Origin: an uncultured Chitinophagaceae bacterium
GTDB lineage: Bacteria; Bacteroidota; Bacteroidia; Chitinophagales; Chitinophagaceae
Direction: 5' to 3'
DNA length: 29,512 nucleotides
Assembly (NCBI GenBank): GCA_937900675.1
Contig: CALCEA010000026.1
Location: 1 to 29,512, forward strand
Both the position numbers and the translations under genes were made by a program. A model generated the notes under the pieces. The model had not been told where the DNA came from and did no database searches. It worked only from the letters and a program-made list of their open reading frames with translations. The stretch's first letter is position 1; each line of letters opens with the position of its first letter. This document shows positions 16,692 to 23,575 of the stretch, in pieces.

Positions 16692-16730
16692 CCATTTGGA
16701 TCAGCGAACGCAGTGAGCTAATCCAAATGG
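16692..16730. repeat. Second intergenic palindrome
   Basis: CCATTTGGAT (16692-16701) and ATCCAAATGG (16721-16730) are perfect 10-bp arms around a GC-richer 19-nt loop (CAGCGAACGCAGTGAGCTA). It lies 8 nt after the 134-bp foldback and 51 nt before the pentapeptide gene. There is no T-tract, so it is not an obvious terminator. Confidence 0.6.
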
Positions 16731-16781
16731 CAAAGCGACGGCCATCCTCAAAATCCCTACCTTAGCAATCAATTTCACCCA

Positions 16782-17348
16782 ATGGACATTTTCGAAGAAA
16801 AAGAATTTATCAATATCGACCTTTCAGAAAAAGGTTTGCCTAAAGGAGAGTATGAAGATTGCCGTTTCAATCAATGTAATTTATCCAAACTAGATCTATC
16901 AGGCTATATTTTTATCAATTGCAGTTTCGATGGTTGTGATATAAGTTTGATCAAATTACAAAACACCATATTGAGAGATGTTCAATTTAAAGATTGTAAA
17001 ATGATTGGCTTGCAATTTGGCGACACCAACGAATTTGGATTATCTGTTTCATTTGATGGTTGCATATTAACGAATGCTTCATTTTATAAAACCAAAATCA
17101 AAAAGACAAAATTCAAAAATTCAAAAATCACAGAAGTGGATTTCACAGAAACAGATTTATCTGAATCTATTTTTGATAACTGTGATTTAAGGGGTGCTAT
17201 TTTCTCATTCACTAATGTAGAGAAAGTAGATTTTACAAGTTCATATAACTATACGATCAATCCAGAGGAAAATAAAATCAAGAAATCAAAACATTCCCAA
17301 GGTCAATTAGGCGGCTTGTTGAGTAAATATGATATTAAGATAGGGTAG
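16782..17348 (+). CDS. Pentapeptide repeat protein
   Basis: A 188-residue protein made mostly of A(D/N)LXX-like pentapeptide repeats that should fold into a right-handed quadrilateral beta-helix. Repeats run from about residue 24 to 155, for example CRFNQCNLSKLDLSG, CSFDGCDIS, VDFTETDLSESIFDNCDLRG. The central position is mostly Phe or Leu. The C-terminal ~30 residues (NPEENKIKKSKHS... YDIKIG) leave the repeat and look like a capping or dimerisation tail. There is no signal peptide. The overall plan recalls Qnr/McbG/MfpA gyrase-protecting proteins, but the sequence alone does not justify that function. It converges on the 890-residue surface-protein gene with one base between stops. Confidence 0.85.
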   Translation: MDIFEEKEFINIDLSEKGLPKGEYEDCRFNQCNLSKLDLSGYIFINCSFDGCDISLIKLQNTILRDVQFKDCKMIGLQFGDTNEFGLSVSFDGCILTNASFYKTKIKKTKFKNSKITEVDFTETDLSESIFDNCDLRGAIFSFTNVEKVDFTSSYNYTINPEENKIKKSKHSQGQLGGLLSKYDIKIG

Positions 17349-17349
17349 T

Positions 17350-20022
17350 TTAAAAATTCCTTATCCCAATAATATCATTTGCACTCGATTTGCTCCCACT
17401 ACCTGTACTTGCTGATAAGTAGCCATAACTTACATAGGCGCTGAAAAAATAAGAATTAGAACTATATTCACTGGATGCGTGAAAAGTGCCATCTGGAATT
17501 CCAAGATATCTCCAATTAGGTCCAATTTTATTCCATTCATCATAACTTGGTACATACCAATCACTATATCCATGATAAGATACATTGTAAATATATTTAG
17601 CAAAATTTGCCCAACTCTTACTTGCTAATGATCTAGTGTTTTGCATGCCAGTTCCAAATCCTGTACTTGTTCCTCCATTACTATAATAAGTACCATCTGT
17701 TCCAAAAACGGCTGTCATTCCCATCTTATGTTCCATAATAATAAACCCATGTGTCTCCCCAGCTATATAACCTGGATCACCTGATTGAAAAATATAAGCA
17801 ATTTTCCCTCCCAAATATGATGTTCCTGCTACTAAAGAACTAGTTGTGACAATTCTTTCATTTCCATAGGCCGTTCCTGCACTATTGGTGGCAAAAGAAC
17901 GAACATAATAAGTGGTAGCTAGGTTTAAATTAGAAAGGGTAATGGTAAAAGTACCTGTACCTGTTCCACTCAATATTCTATTATCATTAATAGTTGGATT
18001 ACTGCTAGTGCTCCAACAAACACCTCTATAAGTCACTAAATTTCCCCCATCATTACTTATAGTTCCTCCAGTGGTAAAACTACTGATAGTAGTGCTGCTT
18101 GCAGCTGTGGTGGTTAGGCTAGGCGTAACACCTGTTGTAGTAAAACTAATTTCATTTCCATAAACAGTGCCATTTGCATTAGTGGCATAAGTTCTTACAT
18201 AATAAACTGTACTAGCGGTTAAGCCAGTAATAGATTCAGAGAAAGTGCCTGTTCCAGTGCCCGAACTCGTTTTAGTACTTAATGCAATAGTTGGATTGAT
18301 GCTGGTATTCCAAACAATACCTTTAGAGGTAATAGTATTGCCCCCGTCTGTATTAATAGTGGTGGTTATAGATGCAGTGGATGAACTAATATTTGAACTA
18401 CTAATAGATCCAAAACTAATACTATTGGTTAAAGCAGCAGCACCTGTAAGATCGGTCCATTCATATCCATTATATACTTGCATCTGACCACGAGTGCCAC
18501 AATCAGTACACCAAATAACCGTTCCTGTACTGATACTAGTCATTGCATTTTTTTGTGCACTGGTTTTATTGGGGAAACTATATGGGCTAATGGTGCTAGT
18601 ACTTGCAGAGGTGATTCTTCCTTTTTCATCCACACTAATTATAGGTATAGCTAAACCACTACCATAAGTGCCAGAAGCTACCCCAGAATTAATTAAGCTA
18701 GTAATATTCCCATTATTAGTAATATCTCCATTTAATGTAAGTACAGGTTTATTGCTTAATGCATTATAATCACCATTGAATAAGGTTGGCTGATTAATTA
18801 ATGTGTTGTAATCTCCGTCAAACAATAAAGGTTTACCTATTAAATCATTATAAATACCACTAAATAAGGCTGGTTTGTTTTTTAAGCTATCATATTCACC
18901 GCTAAACAAAATGGGTTTATTCTTCAAGCTATCATATTCTCTATTAAACAATAAAGGCTTGTTTTTAAGACTATCGTATTCCCCACTAAATAAGATAGGT
19001 TTGTTTATTAAACTATTAAAATTTCCATTAAATAATAATGGTTTCCCAGTTAAATCATTATACGATCCACTAAATAAGATAGGTTTATTTTTTAAACTAT
19101 CATATTCTCCTGTAAATAAAGTAGGCTTATTCCTTAAGCTATCATACTCACCACTAAACAAAGTAGGTTTATTGGTTAAGGTATTATAATTCCCATTGAA
19201 TAAAACTGGCTTATTTTTAAGACTATCATATTCTCCTGTAAATAAAGTAGGCTTATTCCTTAAGCTATCATATTCTCCTGTAAATAAAGTAGGCTTATTT
19301 CTTAAGCTATCATATTCCCCACTAAACAAAATGGGTTTGTTTTTCAAACTGTCATATTCAAGGCTGGATATGATTGATTGGATTGTATCAGTAGTTTTGA
19401 TAACTTCTTTTTGAGTAGTTATGCTATTGGATTTTAAATAAGGGGCTAGCATTGAAATAGTATCTTTTGCGGAAAGCTTAGAAGATATGGCACTGTCTAA
19501 TAATTTAATAACCTGGACTTTAACATAATTCTTTAACATTTGTGCAGTATCTGAGGCATTTAATTTCGAATTGATGCCATTTGTCTGTAAGGCATAAAAA
19601 GCATAGGGTACAATACCTAAGCTGGTAGTACCCATATTCACCCAATTATTTTGATATTGCCAATTTTGAATTGGAGCATTTGGTGTAATTGCAATTTGAA
19701 CGCCTAAAAAGTAGGGGCCATCTTCCCATACAATTTCTGAAAGTTGATTGATACTGCCTTCTGTTTTCTTTCCTTTTCCAATCATTATGGAAAATACGCC
19801 ATTCGCATCAGTTATTGTTTCGTGTTCTTCTGAATAGATTTTATTTCCATTGATGCTACCGGAAATAAGATTAATTTGAATAAATATTTTTCTTTCGTTA
19901 ACAGGATTACCTATATAATCTTTAGCTATTCCTTGGAAGGGAATACCTGAAGGTATATTTTGCGCTTCAATGTATTGAAACATGAAGAGTAGAAGAATGA
20001 TAATGAGAGAATGTTTTTTCAA
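17350..20022 (-). CDS. Large repetitive secreted surface protein with tail-fibre-like shaft, FN3-like modules and DUF1566-like C-terminus
   Basis: 890 residues. A signal peptide (about 1-20) is followed by an N-terminal domain common in Bacteroidota surface proteins (GIPFQGIAKD, FSIMIGKGK, SLGIVPYAFYAL) that is paralogous to the divergent 1106-residue protein. Residues 223-432 are 15 tandem 14-residue repeats of the type YDSLKNKPILFSGE. A tail-fibre-like stretch (IISVDEKGRITSAS, 461-474) follows. Two fibronectin III-like repeats lie at about 536-630 and 631-727 (YYVRTYATN, YYVRSFATN). The C-terminal domain (about 737-890: GGKIAYIF, DWYVPSYDEW, SSEYSSN) resembles DUF1566/FISUMP-like lectin folds. 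No T9SS C-terminal signal is visible. It is the last gene of the kinase-led operon, 5 nt after the CTD-type gene. The function is inferred to be adhesion or fibre formation. Confidence 0.82.
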   Translation of the reverse strand: MKKHSLIIILLLFMFQYIEAQNIPSGIPFQGIAKDYIGNPVNERKIFIQINLISGSINGNKIYSEEHETITDANGVFSIMIGKGKKTEGSINQLSEIVWEDGPYFLGVQIAITPNAPIQNWQYQNNWVNMGTTSLGIVPYAFYALQTNGINSKLNASDTAQMLKNYVKVQVIKLLDSAISSKLSAKDTISMLAPYLKSNSITTQKEVIKTTDTIQSIISSLEYDSLKNKPILFSGEYDSLRNKPTLFTGEYDSLRNKPTLFTGEYDSLKNKPVLFNGNYNTLTNKPTLFSGEYDSLRNKPTLFTGEYDSLKNKPILFSGSYNDLTGKPLLFNGNFNSLINKPILFSGEYDSLKNKPLLFNREYDSLKNKPILFSGEYDSLKNKPALFSGIYNDLIGKPLLFDGDYNTLINQPTLFNGDYNALSNKPVLTLNGDITNNGNITSLINSGVASGTYGSGLAIPIISVDEKGRITSASTSTISPYSFPNKTSAQKNAMTSISTGTVIWCTDCGTRGQMQVYNGYEWTDLTGAAALTNSISFGSISSSNISSSTASITTTINTDGGNTITSKGIVWNTSINPTIALSTKTSSGTGTGTFSESITGLTASTVYYVRTYATNANGTVYGNEISFTTTGVTPSLTTTAASSTTISSFTTGGTISNDGGNLVTYRGVCWSTSSNPTINDNRILSGTGTGTFTITLSNLNLATTYYVRSFATNSAGTAYGNERIVTTSSLVAGTSYLGGKIAYIFQSGDPGYIAGETHGFIIMEHKMGMTAVFGTDGTYYSNGGTSTGFGTGMQNTRSLASKSWANFAKYIYNVSYHGYSDWYVPSYDEWNKIGPNWRYLGIPDGTFHASSEYSSNSYFFSAYVSYGYLSASTGSGSKSSANDIIGIRNF
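18727..19356 (-). repeat. 15 x 42-bp in-frame tandem repeat in the surface-protein gene
   Basis: Each 42-bp unit encodes 14 residues of the pattern Y(D/N)xLxxKPxLFxGx; the last unit is degenerate. Units at 19231-19272 and 19105-19146 are identical over all 42 bases although two diverged units lie between them, and the unit at 19273-19314 differs by one base. This indicates recent duplication or recombination inside the array. Unit-number changes would stay in frame and alter shaft length. Confidence 0.9.
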
Positions 20023-20027
20023 AAATT

Positions 20028-20531
20028 TTAATCTTGTTTGATAACTTGAACAATATCTAAAGATTTGTCTGATACTACTTGTACTATATATGCTCCAACT
20101 GACAATTGACTAGTATTGATGATAGATCCATAAGATAGTTCCATCCCATTTCTAATTTCTTGTATAACTAATTTGCCGTTTATATCATAACAACTAATTG
20201 TAAAATTGGTATTAGGTATGAATTTATTGGTAAGTTTTACTCTTGGAAGATTACCAATGGGTTGAGGATAAATCACTAGGCCGTAATGGTCAAATTGAAT
20301 CGGAAAGATACAGCCGCTGCTAATATCAGTTTTCGAAGCCTGAGGTTTGTATATGGAAAGGCCATTCGCTAGAAATACACAATTAGCCATATTTTGCATT
20401 TGAAAAGATAGACTTCCAGTGGTCATTTGGGGAGTCGCTCCAATGCTATTAATCTGAAATGTCATTGATTGTGATTGACATTTTAGGTAGATTAAACTAC
20501 TCAATAAAATAATATGTAATCTAAATTTCAT
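20028..20531 (-). CDS. Small secreted protein with T9SS type A C-terminal sorting domain
   Basis: 167 residues. A signal peptide (about 1-20) is followed by a short domain of about 60 residues (INSIGATPQMTTGSLSF ... LANGLSIYKPQ) and then a C-terminal ~80-residue region that fits a type A T9SS sorting domain: LVIYPQPIGN (85-94, a variant of VYPNP), ISCYDINGKLV (112-122), LSVGAYIVQV (143-152) and a basic end VIKQD. Such domains direct export through SprA and are usually attached to large cargo; here the sorting domain makes up about half the protein. It abuts the lipoprotein gene (no spacing) and lies 5 nt upstream of the 890-residue gene, implying translational coupling. Its role is unknown. 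Confidence 0.75.
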   Translation of the reverse strand: MKFRLHIILLSSLIYLKCQSQSMTFQINSIGATPQMTTGSLSFQMQNMANCVFLANGLSIYKPQASKTDISSGCIFPIQFDHYGLVIYPQPIGNLPRVKLTNKFIPNTNFTISCYDINGKLVIQEIRNGMELSYGSIINTSQLSVGAYIVQVVSDKSLDIVQVIKQD

Positions 20532-20930
20532 CTAATGTGTTATGCTAAATGTTTTTTTAATTAAGCTATCTTCTTTTTGATAGCTTACAATTAGGTGATC
20601 TGATCCAATTTGTTCTATTTGATACTGGTATTCAGCTAATATGCCATTTTGAGTACTCGCTTTAATAATTAATAATATTAAATGATTGATTTCCTCTATA
20701 GTATAATTTCCTTTCAAACCATCTGAATCTGATGTATTTCCTGATTTAGAGAATTGAATAAAGTAAGTATGCTTTCCAACAAAAGAAATTGTTTGATTAT
20801 TTTGAATGATATTATCTAAGTACCAGGTTTTTTCTGATAGCAATGATTTAGCATATTCACTCTTACTAATGTCTTTTTTGCAAGAAAATAAAAGGGTGGT
20901 GCATAAAATGATATAAATTAGCTTACTCAT
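20532..20930 (-). CDS. Small predicted lipoprotein
   Basis: 132 residues. The N-terminus MSKLIYIILCTTLLFSC ends in a lipobox (LFSC) with Cys17 as the predicted lipidated residue, followed by KKD. The remaining ~110 residues are predicted beta-rich (TWYLDNIIQ, HTYFIQFSKSG, GNYTIEEINHLILLI, YQYQIEQIGSDHLIVSY), reminiscent of the small lipocalin-like lipoproteins common in Bacteroidota, but no family is recognised with confidence. It lies 14 nt after the response-regulator gene and directly abuts the T9SS-domain gene, so it belongs to the same operon and probably sits at the outer membrane near the surface proteins. Confidence 0.75.
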   Translation of the reverse strand: MSKLIYIILCTTLLFSCKKDISKSEYAKSLLSEKTWYLDNIIQNNQTISFVGKHTYFIQFSKSGNTSDSDGLKGNYTIEEINHLILLIIKASTQNGILAEYQYQIEQIGSDHLIVSYQKEDSLIKKTFSITH

Positions 20931-20944
20931 AGTTTGGTGCTTAA

Positions 20945-21538
20945 TTATTTACTAAAATTTGCTATTGCCCATTTTAGCAAATTATTATTGGTATTTTCCA
21001 AGTTTAATTTTTTACTGATATTATATCGATGATTTCTAACTGTTTTTTCAGCAATAAATAAGGTTTCTCCAATTTCTTTACTTGTTTTTTGTTCAGCAAT
21101 TAAACCAAGAATCCTGTACTCAGTTGGACTTAGTTCGCCCATTAAATTCATATTTTCTTTTTTTGAATTTATATAGGTGAATGCTCTTCTTAATGCTACT
21201 TTTATTTGTTCCTCATTCCAAGGCTTCACTATATAATTAAGCGGACTAGTTTGTTCAGCTTCTTCCGTATATTTCACACTGGTGTAGCTTGTAATAAAGA
21301 TGACTTCAATAAAAGGGTAGAGTTTATTTACTTCTTTGGCAAAATCAATACCATTGGCCTTGCCATTTAGATTGATATCACAAATGATAAGTTGGGGTTG
21401 ATAAGTGGTTAATTCTAACATACCCTCGTCATAAGAGTGCACTAGATTGGTTTTATAACCTTCTTGAATGAGGATTTCTTGTAAATCCAAACCAACAATC
21501 AATTCGTCTTCTAAGATTAATATTTTTCTATGTTTCAT
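20945..21538 (-). CDS. Response regulator, receiver plus LuxR-type HTH
   Basis: A 197-residue two-component transcription factor. The receiver domain (about 4-120) has the acidic pair Glu10-Asp11, phosphoacceptor Asp54 in IICDINL, Thr83 in FITSY and Lys105 in IVKPW. The C-terminal HTH (about 134-192) is of the GerE/LuxR type: LSPTEYRILGLIAEQKTSKE, then IAEKTVRNHRYNISKKL. It lies 3 nt downstream of the histidine kinase gene and is certainly its partner. It heads the surface-protein genes, so autoregulation of this operon and control of the divergent operon are the natural inferences. Confidence 0.92.
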   Translation of the reverse strand: MKHRKILILEDELIVGLDLQEILIQEGYKTNLVHSYDEGMLELTTYQPQLIICDINLNGKANGIDFAKEVNKLYPFIEVIFITSYTSVKYTEEAEQTSPLNYIVKPWNEEQIKVALRRAFTYINSKKENMNLMGELSPTEYRILGLIAEQKTSKEIGETLFIAEKTVRNHRYNISKKLNLENTNNNLLKWAIANFSK

Positions 21539-21541
21539 GAT

Positions 21542-23506
21542 TTATGGATTAAAATATATTAGATAGGTAGTTCCCTCAAAATTTTCAAGTTCATATCTTC
21601 CTTGAATTTGTTTCACTAGGTTGGCTATAAGGTATAATCCAAGGCTTTTAGATCCTGTATTTTCGGGATTAAACCCAATACCGTCGTCCTTAATTTTCAT
21701 CTGACATCCTTTATGTAATCTTTGAAGGTCAATGTTTATACGTCCATTATCTTTCCCTTTAAATGCATACTTTAAACTATTTGATATAATCTCATTAATA
21801 ATCAAACCTATAGAAATTGCTCTATCCATAAGAATTTCAATTTGGTCATCCATGTCAATAATGATTTCAATATTCTCTTCTTCTGTGTGGTAAAATGATT
21901 TTAAATATTCGGCAATAGTTTGAACATAAGCCTTTAAATTAACGAGTTTAAAATTCTCATTTTGATGAAGATTTTGGTGTACCAAGGACATGGTTTTGAT
22001 TCTATTCTGAACCATTGACAATGCTTTGTCCAACTCTGGATTTTCTAATCTTCTTTTTTGTAAATTGATCAAACTATTAATTACTTGTAAATTATTTTTA
22101 ACACGATGGTGTAATTCTTTTAATAAAAGTTCATTTTCCTGATTCTTTTTTTCTATTAATAGTTTGCTTTTACCTTTTTCAGTATTTTTAATCATTAACA
22201 TGACAATACTAATGACAGACAGTAATATAATAATTATGCCTGCCCATAAAAATGTTTGTTGAAGTTTCTTGTCAGCTTTTACTTTTTCTAAATTTGCTTT
22301 AGTAATTAAAAGATCTTTTTTTCTTGCTTCAATCTCTATATTACTTAATAATAGTAGTGCTTGGTTTTTTCTAATTGTTTCATTGTGCAATTCTTTAAGG
22401 GAATTGAACTTCTTTGCATAAATGATTGCGGAGTCTAAATTTTTAGTGAAAATAAAGTAGTTTAATTTCAATTCACTAAACCTTAAAATCATTCTTTTAT
22501 CTTCCTTATCTTTTGTTAGTTTATCAATTTCGTTAATGTACTTTTTTGCTTTTATTCGATCTTTATTAGCTATGTATGCATTTGCTAAATAGATCATTTT
22601 AAATATTTTATTATTAGTGTCGTCTCCACTTTTTTCTATATCCACTAATAAATATTCAATTGCTTTTTGATAGTTACCTTCTCTTAAATAACATTTGCCT
22701 AGTAAACCAATGAAGCTATTTTTACCATTTATTATAATATTTACGGGTATTTTATTTTCATCAAGTTGTTGATTGCAAAGGTCTAAACCCATTTTATAGT
22801 ATTTTCTGGCACTATCAATCTTGTCTAATTCAAAATAGAGATTACCTAATACTCTATAATACTTATATTGATCAACAGTGTTTTTACAGTATTCTAGACG
22901 CTCAAATGCAATAAATTCTTTGAGTGCTAATTCATGCAATTCAAAGTCCTGATATAAGTCATAGGAGCTTTTTGCATATTCTAATTTTACTCTCTCCTTT
23001 CTAAGTGCTAATGCTTTACCAAATTGGTTGGTAAGCACATATGCTTTTTCTAACTTTGTATATGTTTTTTGTAATTGTACTTTTGACAAATACTGACTAT
23101 GATTTATTACATAATTTAAAATAGGAATTGATTTTGAGAAGTGTTTTTGAGAGTGGTATAAATGTCCAAGATAATAGTGTAATTTTATATGAACATTTTT
23201 TTGATTTTTAGTTTTCGTTCTAATTATTTCTTGTAGTATTAATTGTTCCCAGATGCTATCAGCAAGTATATTATTAACATGTTGTTTCTTTCCAATATCA
23301 TAAAGACTATCCCAAACATTCATTATTCTTATAGCTTGTGATTCAAATAAACGTAGATGATCATCTACTTTAATTCCAAGATGACTTAGTTTGATTCTTT
23401 CTTTAATATAATTAGTTTGTCCAATACTAGATAGTGGAGTAACTATGCAAATAGTCAAAACAATTTTGATAAATATATATTTCATTAGGATTTGTAAATA
23501 TCGCAT
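21542..23506 (-). CDS. TPR-sensor histidine kinase (HisKA_2 type)
   Basis: 654-residue membrane sensor kinase. A signal peptide or first hydrophobic segment ends about residue 30. Then comes a long helical region with TPR-like repeats (about 100-400; GNLYFELDKIDSARKYY, GKCYLREGNYQKAIEYL), likely periplasmic. A transmembrane helix lies at about 419-439, then a short coiled coil. The dimerisation/phosphoacceptor motif ELHHRVKNNLQ is at 464-474, with His467 the probable phosphorylation site by analogy to HWE kinases. The ATPase domain has an N box (NEIISNSLKYAF, 571-582), G1 DDGIGF (607-612) and G2 SLGLYLI (621-627). ATG 23485 (MKYIFIKIV) is an alternative start giving a more conventional signal peptide. 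The gene is divergent from the 1106-residue protein gene. Confidence 0.9.
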   Translation of the reverse strand: MRYLQILMKYIFIKIVLTICIVTPLSSIGQTNYIKERIKLSHLGIKVDDHLRLFESQAIRIMNVWDSLYDIGKKQHVNNILADSIWEQLILQEIIRTKTKNQKNVHIKLHYYLGHLYHSQKHFSKSIPILNYVINHSQYLSKVQLQKTYTKLEKAYVLTNQFGKALALRKERVKLEYAKSSYDLYQDFELHELALKEFIAFERLEYCKNTVDQYKYYRVLGNLYFELDKIDSARKYYKMGLDLCNQQLDENKIPVNIIINGKNSFIGLLGKCYLREGNYQKAIEYLLVDIEKSGDDTNNKIFKMIYLANAYIANKDRIKAKKYINEIDKLTKDKEDKRMILRFSELKLNYFIFTKNLDSAIIYAKKFNSLKELHNETIRKNQALLLLSNIEIEARKKDLLITKANLEKVKADKKLQQTFLWAGIIIILLSVISIVMLMIKNTEKGKSKLLIEKKNQENELLLKELHHRVKNNLQVINSLINLQKRRLENPELDKALSMVQNRIKTMSLVHQNLHQNENFKLVNLKAYVQTIAEYLKSFYHTEEENIEIIIDMDDQIEILMDRAISIGLIINEIISNSLKYAFKGKDNGRINIDLQRLHKGCQMKIKDDGIGFNPENTGSKSLGLYLIANLVKQIQGRYELENFEGTTYLIYFNP

Positions 23507-23513
23507 GGCTTAA

Positions 23514-23575
23514 ATTCTAATTTTTGAGGTATCTGCCTCATTCTAATTGTAGATAATATTCTTTTTTTTACCTCA
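23514..23575. promoter_or_regulatory. Control region between the divergent kinase and tail-fibre-like operons
   Basis: Only 69 bp separate the two start codons. The stretch contains a direct repeat ATTCTAATT (23514-23522 and 23540-23548, 26-bp period), with the palindrome TGAGG-N6-CCTCA (23525-23540) between the copies. A second TACCTCA at 23569-23575, immediately before the ATG, is the exact complement of TGAGGTA at 23525-23531. A possible plus-strand promoter is TTTG (23523-23526) with a degenerate TAGATAAT (23550-23557). This is a likely operator and/or leader hairpin; the binding protein is unproven. Confidence 0.45.

Noticed and set aside
16782..17348. Quinolone-resistance Qnr protein
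   Set aside because: It shares the pentapeptide architecture, but length, repeat phase and C-terminal tail do not allow assignment beyond the superfamily.
17350..17810. T9SS sorting domain at the C-terminus of the 890-residue protein
   Set aside because: The end resembles a DUF1566-like fold (DWYVPSYDEW, SSEYSSN) and lacks the YPNP and GxYxxxV pattern of sorting domains.
18727..19356. CRISPR-like array
   Set aside because: Regular 42-bp spacing, but there are no unique spacers; the units are contiguous, in frame and code for a protein shaft.
18875..19414. Plus-strand genes encoding repeated LSYSPLNK-type peptides
   Set aside because: They are antisense readings of the 42-bp repeat array of the 890-residue gene, kept open by repeat periodicity.
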